Shown here piece by piece: positions 1 to 12,083 of a stretch of DNA of 64,000 nt. The stretch comes from Parapristionchus giblindavisi (lineage: Eukaryota; Nematoda; Chromadorea; Rhabditida; Diplogasteridae), in NCBI GenBank assembly GCA_943737045.1, contig CALSFV010000041.1:186001-250000 (forward strand). The letters run 5' to 3'. Under the pieces are notes generated by a model, which was not told the origin of the DNA, ran no database searches, and was given only the letters and a program-made list of their open reading frames with translations. The position numbers were made by a program, and so were the translations under genes. Numbering within the stretch: the stretch's first letter is position 1; each line of letters opens with the position of its first letter.

Positions 1-3
1 TAG

Positions 4-153
4 GTGATTTTGTACAGAGGGAGCCCGGTGCCGATTTGTATGGGCCTTCGAGGTTACTGTAGGAAGTCGTTGGACGAAGTTGATTACAATCTGTTGTATG
101 ACATTCCGAAGAACCAGCTTCAGAAGAATCAATTTCCATTAGGGATTCTGTGA
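4..153 (+). CDS. possible terminal exon of an unrecognised gene (5' part outside window)
   Basis: The first bases are TAG followed by an open frame of 49 codons ending in TGA, so this can be read as a last exon behind a 3' splice site. The peptide begins VILYRGSPVPICMG and ends QFPLGIL. I recognise no family. A second frame is open for only 19 codons. Because the upstream exon lies outside the window, neither phase nor strand can be confirmed. Confidence 0.3.
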   Translation: MILYRGSPVPICMGLRGYCRKSLDEVDYNLLYDIPKNQLQKNQFPLGIL

Positions 154-1278
154 AAACATCAACGATCAATCTCCTGCACATTAGGGCAACCGTAAACTCC
201 CTAAGCTCTATAATAACACATACTTCCAATTTGTCGTTATGGCTGCCTTAATTATGATAACCGTGCAATGGATGTTGTTTATCATGAAAGAGCAGAAAGA
301 CGCTTGCACACTCGTCGCACCACCACGCTTTGCCTACATCTTTCCACTATTTAGGAGTGACTCAAAGGAGAGGGCGGGGCGTGGAAGATATGTGCAGTTT
401 GTTCATATTTGTGTACAGAATGCGAGATGTTATAGTTCGAACATCATCATCACAGTCCGTGAAGATATGTCTTCCACGGCTAATACAATGTAAATACAAT
501 CTCCTACCGTATGCAATGCGCGAGTTTTACGGTCCGAAACAAATTTACACATGTAAGAAAAATGTTAAACAGTAACACTCCACTCTGGACATGGATTTCT
601 TATTGAGAGTATATCAGGCTTGTAGCTCGAGGATATCTTTGGGGCGTTCCAAAAACAAAGATCTAATCACACTTCACCGTGTAAGACGGATAACCGGAAA
701 GATCGCGGTCATTTTGGTTGTCCTTCTTGTAGCTTATCGGACTGACAAACATAAACACCGCGACAAAAAATAGTATGGAATATTTGGCTATAGGCTCGCT
801 TTTTCAAAGTTTCCGATAACGGATGCGAGATAGGTCAAACTTTTACGATGAATTGGTCGACCACCTATGCCGTCACGTAAACGCGCGGCGTTCGCTACGT
901 ATGTGTCTTCGTAAATCTTGAAGTGTGTTGGGTCTCAATTAGAAAAAGCTCAGTGTCGATGGGGATACTGTAAGAAGCTACCGTAACTATCGATCAATAA
1001 TTATTGACTATTGCAACCTTTTCACAGTAATTTCATGGATAATCAGGGATTCCCACTCTCGGCTTTCATTGTCAGGGGCTTGGATCACCCAACAAACTCC
1101 AAATTTGCGCCTACTTATACGAAATGTAACGCGCGTTTACGTAACTGCGTAGGCAGACAAATTTCACAACGCATCAGGAAAAGTAATTTTGTGTAAACAA
1201 TCAATATATTTTGTGAATGCTGTATATTTAACAGATTCATCCTTCAATGTAACAAAAATAGCAATTAATTCAGTGAGT
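154..1278. other. non-coding, no supported gene
   Basis: Several 60-80 codon open frames occur here on both strands, but none has recognisable content, splice signals or a neighbouring exon in phase. I see no RNA gene or repeat. Confidence 0.5.
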
Positions 1279-1520
1279 AAATGGATCGATGGAGTAATAC
1301 GGATCGTTAGCCTTAGATTAGACTTTAGCCAAACGAACTATGCTGATTGTGAATAGTAACTGATTACGAAAGTAATTTAATGGATTGATAGAATAGTGCG
1401 AATCCTAAGCATAAGCATAAATCCTAACAAAAGGAACTCTATTGTTTTATTGTAATAAATGCGTTGATAGAAAAAGTATCACAAATGGATCGATGGAGTA
1501 GAGAGGATCGTAAGCCCAAT
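1279..1520. repeat. three degenerate direct repeats spaced about 100 bp
   Basis: Related segments start at 1279, 1380 and 1484. Each reads roughly ATGGATCGATGGAGTA, then a few bases, GGATCGTTAGCC or GGATCGTAAGCC, and A-rich sequence. The middle copy is more diverged (ATGGATTGATAGAATAG, then AATCCTAAGC). The regular spacing of 101 and 104 bp suggests an old tandem duplication. Confidence 0.5.
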
Positions 1521-2460
1521 GAATTTTTCCAAAGATAATCAATTCGATCAAATTGATTGTAGTCGTTGGATCACTCTCAAGAGAAATGACAAAACTCGAA
1601 AACGATATGAAGGAGTAAATACGATATTCAGTAACATTTTTAGTTTTTGCGGCCGCGGTCTTTTGGGTTGTCGGACCACACATATCATTTGATATGTATA
1701 TTTAGACGGATAACCAAAGCTAATTTCGAAATCTCAGTATTGGTTTATATAAGGAAGAGGTTGGTCACATCGGAGAATCAGATTAGTATATTGTTCCTTC
1801 GATATAAGGAAACATGGTTGACACGTGTGGTCCATTTGTCAGAAAAAGTCGTCTAACATCCCATTCTTCTCTCATGTTTATTTTTTTTTCATAACTTTTC
1901 TTTTGAAATCTCTCAACTCTCACTTCATCCCACGCACTCAATGGTCGTTTCTTTAGAATCCTTTTATGCTAACCGCCTCAAATAAGCATAGACCGCTAGA
2001 TATTGCATAGGGATAACATTCATTTCATTGTTTAGTACATATGGCGAACGGTTTACAAACCTTTACATATATAGAGAAAAAATAGAAGCAAAAATAAAGT
2101 AAACTATGCGATCAAAGAAACAACTGATCAAATAAATTAAGAGCAACGCACCTGTGGGATCTGTTGATGATAGTAACGACTACGAAAAGCTTAAAGAATT
2201 TCATCCTGGAAATGTGGGGGTGGGACATTTGCAATGTTGCGATTCTGCACGTAGGCATCCCCTCTGTGTCCACTTACCCTCATATGCAAATAGGGGGTCA
2301 CTCACTCTCTTAGTCTGGTCTCTCTCACTCTCGTACACTCTCATCTCCATTGTGTGGGGACTACCCTGCATGTGTTACTATTGACAGTCGATGACATAAT
2401 ATCATAACGGAATGAGTAAGATAAGATAAGGTTGATCGAGACCATTCTGACATTCATGTG
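1521..2460. other. non-coding, no supported gene
   Basis: AT-rich sequence with short chance open frames. A CT-rich patch (TCTCTCACTCTCGTACACTC) lies near 2320. Nothing else stands out. Confidence 0.5.
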
Positions 2461-2462
2461 TA

Positions 2463-5303
2463 CAGTCCCGCAGAATCTCCCCCTTAACAGAAGTTTCCGG
2501 GGACACTCGGAGTGTCTCCAGGTGTCTCCTAACCCGATTTCCTCTCTAGAATTATATAACGTGTTTCAAATGCGTTTATGGAGAGCCTTTTCGTCATATG
2601 CATCAAATGCACGTGACAAATAAATTTTAAATAAATTTAAAAAATGAAAAAAATGAATATTTAATATAAAATATTCAGTCACAAATATGACACGCTGATA
2701 CTGTGAATTGAACCAAGGAAGTAGATTACGGTATATCGCATCCGCGTCTCTCGTCCGCGCGGATGAGTTTGGACCAGTATTTTCCTTCTCTTTCACGATT
2801 ATTTTTGTTGTTCATTATTGTTTCTTTGTTTATTTCTTTCTGTGCTTGTTATATATCAATTATTAATGTCCTAGACTAGCAAATTTGCTGCTGCTGACTT
2901 CCCTCCCTCACTCGAGACCTCGTTCGACTAGTTGTTCTTCCATCGCTAGTAATGTCGCATTGCAGTTTCATAGCCACATTCCGAGCGTTCACTAAGATGG
3001 GGAGGTCGTTGGCGTCACGCAACTCTCCTCCGCGGATTCTCTGGCGCGAGATACCACCGGAGTCAAGCTTCGACGTAAGTCTTGACTATCATTAAATCTA
3101 TTTTTCCAATTAATATTTAATTTATTATTTATCTTTTGACTAGGTGCTCACCAACCGTGAGTGATTTCGTATTACAGTTTCATGGCTATGTGCCCAGCGT
3201 TCGCTGACATACGGAGGTCGTCGTCGTCACGCCAATCACCGCCGCAGATTCTGGCGCTAGGGACCACCTTGCTCCACGTAAGTCCTGTCCTAAATCTTCA
3301 ATCTAGTCTGTAAGTAAGTATTAAAAAGCCTTAAATGGGCCTTGTCCCATTAATATTAAGCCTTATCCCATTAACACATAAATTATCTATTTTTCTTTCG
3401 ACTAGTTGTTCACAAATCGTAAGTGATTTCGTATTGCAGTTTCGGTCGTGTGCCCATCCACTCAATTAGAAGGAGTCATTCTGCCACCGCGAAATCGACT
3501 TCACGACTCAAGCGGATACGTAAGTCTAGACTATCAATACTTCCAACTAATATTTATATCATCTATTTATTTTACGAATTATTGTTTATCAGTCATAAAT
3601 ATTGTCGTATTGCAGATTGATCGTCATGATCCCTGTGGCCAATCAAGTCTGTCCTGAGTACCATTCGCCCTCTTCATCTTCTTTGGCTCCAAGAACTGAT
3701 CAAGTCTCTCTAAGATGTAAGTCTGGAATATCCATAAATCTATGTTTCCTATTAAGATTTAAATTATTTATTTATTTTACGAATAATTGTTTATCAATCG
3801 TTAATGTTGTATTGCAGGTCATGTGCTCGATTAGGAGGCTAATCTTCGCGTCACTCCACCTTCTTTATGTTGGTGCCAGTAACCTCCACCACTAGCTGAT
3901 CCTTTCTTTCATCGTATTGTTTATTATCGTGTTGTAAATATATGATATGATGAACAATGATAAGCAAGTTTATTTGCAAGACAAACGATAAATCCTTTAT
4001 CTTTTATATTGATATTTATGAATTATTCATTATTTATTAAACAATAATCTTCTATTCATCTTCCATTCCTTCTTCTATTAAATTACGTTGTTCACCTTCG
4101 CGTAGAATTGATTCCAATCGGGGCTCAGTGGCCGACGGGACACATGACGATAAATCTGCAATACAACATTAACGATTGATAAACAATAATTCGTAAAATA
4201 AATAGATGATATAAATATTAGTTGGAAGTATTGATAGTCTAGACTTACGTATCCGCTTGAGTCGTGAAGTCGATTTCGCGGTGGCAGAATGACACCTTCT
4301 AATTGAGTGGATGGGCACACGACCGAAACTGCAATACGAAATCACTTACGATTTGTGAACAACTAGTCGAAAGAAAAATAGATAATTTATGTGTTAATGG
4401 GATAAGGCTTAATATTAATGGGACAAGGCCCATTTAAGGCTTTTTAATACTTACTTACAGACTAGATTGAAGATTTAGGACAGGACTTACGTGGAGCAAG
4501 GTGGTCCCTAGCGCCAGAATCTGCGGCGGTGATTGGCGTGACGACGACGACCTCCGTATGTCAGCGAACGCTGGGCACATAGCCATGAAACTGTAATACG
4601 AAATCACTCACGGTTGGTGAGCACCTAGTCAAAAGATAAATAATAAATTAAATATTAATTGGAAAAATAGATTTAATGATAGTCAAGACTTACGTCGAAG
4701 CTTGACTCCGGTGGTATCTCGCGCCAGAGAATCCGCGGAGGAGAGTTGCGTGACGCCAACGACCTCCCCATCTTAGTGAACGCTCGGAATGTGGCTATGA
4801 AACTGCAATGCGACATTACTAGCGATGGAAGAACAACTAGTCGAACGAGGTCTCGAGTGAGGGAGGGAAGTCAGCAGCAGCAAATTTGCTAGTCTAGGAC
4901 ATTAATAATTGATATATAACAAGCACAGAAAGAAATAAACAAAGAAACAATAATGAACAACAAAAATAATCGTGAAAGAGAAGGAAAATACTGGTCCACT
5001 CATCCGCGCGGACGAGAGACGCGGATGCGATATACCGTAATCTACTTCCTTGGTTCAATTCACAGTATCAGCGTGTCATATTTGTGACTGAATATTTTAT
5101 TTTAAATATTCATTTTTTTCATTTTTTAAATGTATTTAAAATTTATTTGTCACGTGCATTTGATGCATATGACGAAAAGGCTCTCCATAAACGCATTTGA
5201 AAAACGTTATATAATTCTAGAGAGTAAATCGGGTTAGGAGACACCTGGAGACACTCCGAGTGTCCCCGGAAACTTCTGTTAAGGGGGAGATTCTGCGGGA
5301 CTG
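2463..5303. mobile_element. large palindromic (fold-back) element with TA target duplication
   Basis: The left end begins CAGTCCCGCAGAATCTCC at 2463 and the right end is its inverse complement, finishing CTGCGGGACTG at 5303. TA dinucleotides flank both sides (2461-2462 and 5304-5305). CAGT tips with TA duplication are typical of Tc1/mariner-type elements. The arms pair almost base for base from 2463 to about 3640 and from about 4110 to 5303. The unpaired centre (about 3640-4110) holds extra units of the internal repeat. I see no transposase, so this would be non-autonomous. The arms are similar enough to suggest recent arm-to-arm conversion or a young insertion. Confidence 0.8.
2951..3905 (+). 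repeat. tandem array of five exon-like modules inside the palindrome
   Basis: Five units begin near 2951, 3165, 3428, 3602 and 3806. Each opens with an acceptor-like tract (GTATTGCAG or ATTGCAG). The first four close with a donor-like GTAAGTC about 95-125 bases later. Units 1 and 2 share an open frame starting one base after the acceptor (FIATFRAFTKMGRS and FMAMCPAFADIRRS, both then SPPxIL). Inverse copies of the first units lie on the minus strand at about 4130-4830. The modules may be old coding exons captured by the element or selected splice decoys. Confidence 0.55.
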
Positions 5304-5305
5304 TA

Positions 5306-7805
5306 CAGTCCTATACATTCGCCTTTCCTAAACCCGTAACGATTATTCATTTCGCATTATGCCCCTGCAGTATTATAAAGTTAGTAAAGATTTCAAAAGT
5401 ATTTCTTTAGTTGCAATAGTTGGTTTATCCCTATTTTCCAAGGATAAGATCGCCAAAAAACGTAAATTATTGGTTGGCTCTGACAATACTTTAATAATAA
5501 TTAAAAGAAATATTAATCATCTATCCTTACCGCTACTTCATTTCAAGTTATTTCTCTCACTGTTGTTACATTTATTCAATGTAAGATAAAATAAATACAT
5601 AAATATCTGTCCGGGCGACATAAGGATTTATGTGTTAACAACCGCCCACTGTGCACTGTTTTGAGAACTGTTCAGTAGTTATAACAGATTGATACCAAAT
5701 AATGGAATATCATTAGACAATGAATTAAGAGTGCACATATTGTAGCTTAAACATTATTGCAATCATTAAAATATTGGTTAGATGCATATTTGTTGTGCTA
5801 TGTGACATGAATACTAATATGTCTTCATTGAATGATTAGTAATACTAAGATTAGTAATACCGTAAAGAGAATGATTCATATTGATTAGTAATCAAGTGAT
5901 AAGGAGTTTGCTATCCCTTATCGCTCAATATTTCTTCTTGTTCAATTAGAAAAAAAACCTGTTTACAATATAAAAGTAATACCAAAGAGGAAGAATATAT
6001 CAGAATTACTCTAATCACATGTGATTAATAAAATTTCTAGCTGTTTTGCACTATGCCACGAATGTTATACATAAATCATTCTTAACTCATCACGTTTTTA
6101 AAAAAAAATAATTCGGGAATCGAGAATTTCTCTATTCTATTTTTTTAAAATTCTTTAAAAAAACAAAAAAATAGTATATATTGCGAAATGGATATACCAT
6201 AATTAGCCATTTCGATCAGCAAGACAATGTCATACCGTATCAAGAGTAATTTGACTCCTAACAATAAAAGGAGTAGATTAAACACATTTAACAATTCATG
6301 GAAATTTAAATCTATTTTCCTTTTTCAATCCTGCAAAAGTCAACATTTCCATGGACTTCTTTGAAAAAAGTCGAGAAATCGAGAAAAAACTCCTGCTCTG
6401 TTGATCATCGCTATCTAGATTAATTTTACTAGTTACAGTTGACACCGTGTTTCTCGTAAATACATTCAAATTTTGATACAACTTGTTCTGATGCTCGGGA
6501 TTGCGCATACTAACGTGCATATGCACTCAAGGAGAGAGACAATGCGCAATTCTTGAAAGTCACGTACGCACATATCGTGATGGGAAATTTGTGTAGCACC
6601 ACAAATGCAAATAAAGCATGTTAGGTCATTCTATATCTTTGTAGGGTGCACATAACGAGAGGTCGAGATACACTCACATCTGTCATTAAGTAATACGAGC
6701 TTTGAAGTAATCTTCTCCAGTCTAGAGATAGAGTAATGACACTTCTATTAGCCATAACCTACGTGCAGAACGAGAGATTCTAACTGAGAGTAATCCGAGA
6801 TCATGCAACTAGACCACTTTCCTATAATGAGAGTAGGTTCAGAAGAGCGATCTCTTCATTTCACACACTATATCATTATTCTCCATCAACAATGGACCAA
6901 CGAGTACTGTATGTAGATAAAACTGATTTTATGGTAGGGATTTTATTTTAAAAAGTAATACAAAAGAATGTTTTAATGGTTGTGTGATCTAGATAAACAA
7001 ACAATAATAATATTGAGTATAAGCTAAACGATCCTGGATTCGTGGCACATGACTAATATAAATATTTGTGACAAATAATCAAGTGAACAACTATACGGTT
7101 AACTATTCTGTTACAGTAATCCAAAATGGAGTCGATGTATACGTGCGTGCGGGTTCCTCTCGGATATCTTCCTATTTGCATACCAATGAAGATCGTGTAC
7201 TCCATCCTCCTCATCTTTCGCTTAAGTACGAGTTCTTTCATATCCATACGAGAAAGAGACATCGGGGGCTAAATGAGTGTGACAGTTGATGTATCTGTGA
7301 TCAATACGACGTTTCATTTGTTTGATCATGTGAAAGGTATCAAAATCAAAGAGCAATATTATTAGTTTTAAAAAAAGCTCAACGATAAGTTCAAAACTAT
7401 ATTGTTGGGCGAGTGCTTGTTGTTTGAAAAGGTTTTTGACTACTTAGTGGGCATTTTAAAATAGCAAAAGTGGACCAAAAATAGTAGAAATTTAAACTAT
7501 TGTCAACAACTTTATGAGTTCTGTACATATGGAATAAATTGTTTGCCTTTCAATTATTCTCTTTTAACATACCTATTTGCGATTTAACATGTTCTGCCCC
7601 CGCATAGCTTCTTGGAGCATTTGGATGCACCATTTCTTTCAGCGGAAACTCGTGGGATTTAATTTTCAATTGTTTTCTCTCATAAAAGGTTCACACCGGG
7701 CAAATTTTACGCTCCGCATTGACAAAAATAAAGCGAGAGAGAATTGCCAGTTTCAAATGAGCTCGGTGCTTATAATAGAATTTTTTCATATTATTTAGTC
7801 ATTAT
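5306..7805. other. non-coding, no supported gene
   Basis: AT-rich sequence. Open frames at 5359-5589, 6296-6526 (minus) and around 7050-7290 have no recognisable content. The 7050-7290 stretch is open in several frames on both strands, which argues against reading any of them as coding. No repeat or RNA gene was found. Confidence 0.45.
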
Positions 7806-7809
7806 TTAA

Positions 7810-10520
7810 GAGGCATGTTCCCTAAGACTCGATCATATTCGACCACCCCCGGACACGTTGCGCTAGCAATGAGAACTGGGGGGCCATACTTGGGTGTTAG
7901 GGGTGTCACCGGCCCTTATTACACAAAACAGTAGAAATTTCCTGTTTGTGCCCTCAGGCTATAAGAAAAAATAATTTCAAAAATAAACTTTTAAAAATCA
8001 TAATTTTTCAAATTGTTGAGATAAAGTCTAAATATCATCTGCGATGAGTCTAGAGTACACAGTGCTTGCTAATCCACTATTAGCATCGAATGTGCGTTGA
8101 TTCCTAAACCACCTTTTTGACTCAAAATTTTGGTTTTTTCGGACAAATAATCGCTAGTTGTAGATTGCTCCCAAAATTTCCGACTAGGTATTGTAGCCTA
8201 AGCAATTCTGCATTGATTTAACTTAAAACTGGGTTCTTCCCGATCGACCATTTTGTCGAATTTTTCGCTCTAAGTTCCGTCATCGATGGTTGTCCCGAAC
8301 AAATGCTGTATCTACAACAAGCTATAATTTGTCCGAAAAAAATTTTGAGTCAAAAAAGTGGTTTAGGAATCAACGTGCATTCGATGCTAATAGTGAATTA
8401 GCAAGGTCTGTGCACCCTAGACGCATCGCAAATGATATTTAGACTTTGTCTCAACAATTTGAGAAATTATGATTTTTAAACGTTTTCGCACTTAAGAGAC
8501 CGGCTCGGTAAAAATTCACTACACCCCGGAAATTTCCCCTAGCAGAAGGATTCAGGCCTCCATGCTTTCATGGTGGAAGGTGGCCTGGCTCCTATTTACA
8601 AAAGTGTAGTGATTGAGGCATTCGGTCTCCAACGCGGCCAACGGCAAAATTCCAAAGTCGAAAAAATGGCAAACTTCGAAAAATCATATTTTGTAAATAA
8701 AACCAGTTAGCCTCGATATTGTTTCACGGAATAGTTGGTCATCTCAAAAGTGCGTAAAAACATTAGGAACATCGAATTGTGGATGTCTACAAACACGTTT
8801 TTCAGCATTTCCGCGAGGTTTTCACCCAGTCAATATCAATTGACCGGAAGTCCCTATAGCACTTAAAATAGCCCACACGATTCTGCACTAATAAAACACA
8901 ATTTCAAACGAATCGAGATTATTTAAGTATTTAAAAAAATCAAAATGTGCTTTTGTTTTTTCGCCCCCAGACCACTTTCCTGGAAGGAATTGGATATGTT
9001 CTGCGTATCATACGACATTTTGAGATGGGCTGAGTAAGAATCCACTGAAACCCAGACGACTGGCGCGCTCCTGGAAAAGTCGATTTCCATGACCCGGGTT
9101 CATGGTCCGAAAATCTCGAAATTTTTCATGACTGGAAAAGCTTCTTTCTTGTGGTCATCATGAAGCATGCTTACTGTGAATTACTACGAAATAGTTTTCA
9201 TCGTTCCATCGATCTGTTCAAATTTTGCAGAAATAAATTTGTTCGGAAAAATACGTAAATAATCGTAAATAATTCAAATCGCATCCACTTCATCTGAGAT
9301 CACGACAATGATAATACTTACTGTCCGTCCTCCAAGATAGGCACACAATACAGGACATTTGTACTCTTGCCAAAAGTAAACCATGACCCGGGGGTCATGG
9401 TCGAAATGATTAATTTCGATTTATTGACCATGACCCCCGGGTCATGGCTCATAAATAAATAAAAAAATTTAAAAAAAGTACAAATGTCCCGTATTGTGTG
9501 CCTATCTTGGAGGACGGACAGTAAGTATTATCATTGTCGTGATCTCAGGTGAAGCGGATGCGATTTGAATTATTTACGATTATTTACGTATTTTTCCGAA
9601 CAAATTTTTTTCTGCAAAATTTGAACAGATCGATGGAACGATGAAAACTATTTCGTAGTAATTCACAGTAAGCATGCTTCATGATGACCACAAGAAAGAA
9701 GCTTTTCCAGTCATGAAAAATTTCGAGATTTTCGGACCATGAACCCCGGGTCATGGAAATCGACTTTTCCAGGAGCGCGCCAGCCGTCTGGGTTTCAGTG
9801 GATTCTTACTCAGCCCATCTCACAATGTCGCATGATACGCAGAACATATCCAATTCCCTCCAAGAAAGTGGTCTGGGGGCGAAAAAACAGCCCCAAAAAG
9901 CATATTTTGATTTTTTTTTAAATACTGAAATAATCTCGATTCGTTTGAAATTGTGTTTTATTAGTGCAGAATCGTGTGGGCTTAAGTGCTATAGGGACTT
10001 CCGGTCAATTGATATTGACTGGGTGAAAACGTCGCGAAAATGCTGAAAAACGTGTTTGTAGACATCCACAATTCGATGTTCCTAATGGTTTTACGCACTT
10101 TTGAGATGACCAACTATACCGTGAAACAATATCGAGGCTAACTGGTTTTATTTACAAAATATGATTTTTCGAAGTTTGCCATTTTTTCGACTTTGGAATT
10201 TTGCCGTTGGCCGCGTTGGAGACAGAATGCCTCAATCACTACACTTTTGTAAATAGGAGCCAGGCCACCTCCCACCATGAAAGCATGGAGGCCTGAATCC
10301 TTTTGCTAGGGGAAATTTCCGGGGAATGCTCAAAATGGTAAATAATTACGGAGCCTGTCTCTTAAATTTATTTTTTCGTATAGCCTGAGGCACAAACAGG
10401 ACTTTTCTACTGTTTTGTGTAATAAGGGCCGGTGACACTCCTAACACCCAAGTATGGCCCCCAGTTCTCATTGCTAGCGCAACGTGTCCGGGGGTGGTCG
10501 AGTCTTAACGGCCATCTCTC
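7810..10520. mobile_element. outer TTAA palindromic element, split by a nested element
   Basis: TTAA duplications sit at 7806-7809 and 10521-10524. The left end starts GAGGCATGTTCCCTAAGAC. The right end is a weaker inverse match ending GGCCATCTCTC, but the next 130 bases inward (GGGGGTGGTCGA, GTGTAATAAGGGCCGG) pair well with 7840-7970. An internal palindrome at 7980-8491 carries TTTAGGAATCAACG and its inverse. TTAA duplication is the mark of piggyBac-type elements. No transposase is present. A related copy without the nested insert lies at 41931-42222. Confidence 0.75.
8496..10361. mobile_element. inner TTAA palindromic element nested in the previous one
   Basis: TTAA flanks both sides (8492-8495 and 10362-10365). 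The ends are GAGACCGGCTCGGTAA and the inverse of GAGACAGGCTCCGTAA. The two 0.9 kb arms pair almost throughout and meet near 9420 at CCATGACCCGGGGGTCATGG, followed by its counterpart ACCATGACCCCCGGGTCATG. Open frames at 9739-10046 lie inside one arm and are not supported as genes. The element is non-autonomous. Confidence 0.8.
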
Positions 10521-10524
10521 TTAA

Positions 10525-11844
10525 AACAATTTTTTTATCAATTTTTTTTCTACTGTAATTATCGAATAGTTTTCTTAATGGAATAAAATATGCCATAAAA
10601 ATGTAATTTGACGCAAGAAATGGTTCGAAAGAATTCAAAAGAGTTCCCTGAATTGAGAATCAATTATATATTTTACCATATCTTTGTCATATACTTTTTC
10701 CATAAATTAAGTAATATTGTAAACTTATTTCCTTTGCTTCCTCTGATTGAAATCACAATCATTATAAAGATAATCAAACATTTTGAATATTTCATCTATA
10801 AATCCTGAATAATGAGCCAGCCTCAACTGTTCAATAAAATTAGAGACAGACCTTCATAGATCAATTATCATTTTTATTATTTCATTACTGCTGATTCTTG
10901 TTTATCAATTATTGTGGTAAAATAAAGGAAAATTTAAAAATAAGTCGATAATGGAAAATGCGTTTCGACAGTGTGATCTATGGAATGACACTTCATATAA
11001 CTGTAATACATATCTCACTTCTCGACTGTTTAACAAAGTTAATCTTTAATTGCATTTCCATATTAGAAATCTAATTCACGGCACAAATGGCATTGAAAAT
11101 GAACATAGACGTAACACCATCAAGCACAATTATTAATATAATAAAGTTCACATCTTGCAGTTTTAAATTTAATGTGCAAGCAAACTTATAGTTGTACATT
11201 ATAACCTATTCATTTATTGAATCTAGCATTATTAATTAAAAGGTGTAACATAGCAGATATTCAACACTTGCATATAATAATTTAAATCAGTCTTAAAATT
11301 AGAAAAAAAACTTTTCTTTCGAATCGATAATTATGACAGTTAAAAATATTATACATTGTATATAAAAAGTTACCATAACATATAGTTGATTGTTTGATAA
11401 AATTACTTCGTTTTCGAGCGCATATTTATCACATATTAAAAACAAGAATATTGATGTTTTCAACTTTTCTTCAATCGCCAATAAAGTGAACAACTGTGGA
11501 CCGTGGAAATAAATCTTAAACATTTTGCTTATTGGAGATCACATGGAACTATTTTAAAATGATTGAGCGATTAAAGATTCGATAATATTGAGTAATTTCC
11601 ATTTGAAGATGTTGTAGAAATTGAAAACAATATCGGTCGCAGTGAAAATTATACTGCACTGTAGAACTGGTTTTGATAGCTTTGAGGTTTTCGAAACGAT
11701 TAGTCACGAGGTAAGGGAGTGTTGGTATTTTGAAAGAGACAATAGACCTTTGCAAATGGTAAACATGTAATTGATTCACTACAATTAAATCGTTCTTGAT
11801 TTTTGAGGCATCGATGAAGGATTGTCTCATTACATCGCATTCCT
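10525..11844. other. non-coding, no supported gene
   Basis: Very AT-rich. Open frames at 10608-10808, 11299-11523 (minus) and 11549-11848 (minus) have no recognisable content or matching splice partners. Confidence 0.45.
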
Positions 11845-12046
11845 TCACTTATGTAATATTACTTTATCCACCTTTCCAGGAAATACTTTTTGAGGTAACA
11901 GTGCAGTGCTGTTACTGTTTATTGGTCTTGGTAATGGCTTTAGCGGAGTCGAAACAATTTTATGTTATATCCCTTAACTTTTGTAATGATACTTTCTCCA
12001 CCTTTCCAGGAAATTCCATGTGACGGTAACAAGAGTGCTGTTACTG
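11845..12046. repeat. tandem duplication just upstream of the chemoreceptor gene
   Basis: Two copies, at about 11845-11920 and 11970-12046, share the order TGTAATATTACTTTATCCAC (or TGTAATGATACTTTCTCCAC), CTTTCCAGGAAAT, GGTAAC and GTGCTGTTACTGT. The offset is about 125 bp. The second copy ends about 40 bases before the start codon at 12084, so the repeat lies in the presumed promoter or 5' UTR. Confidence 0.55.
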
Positions 12047-12083
12047 TGTGTATCAGTGAATAGTGAGAAGTTGTCGCATTGAT

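Noticed and set aside
9739..10046. Open frames in the right arm of the inner TTAA palindrome
   Set aside because: Similarity to the opposite arm shows this is repeat DNA, and the translation has no recognisable features.
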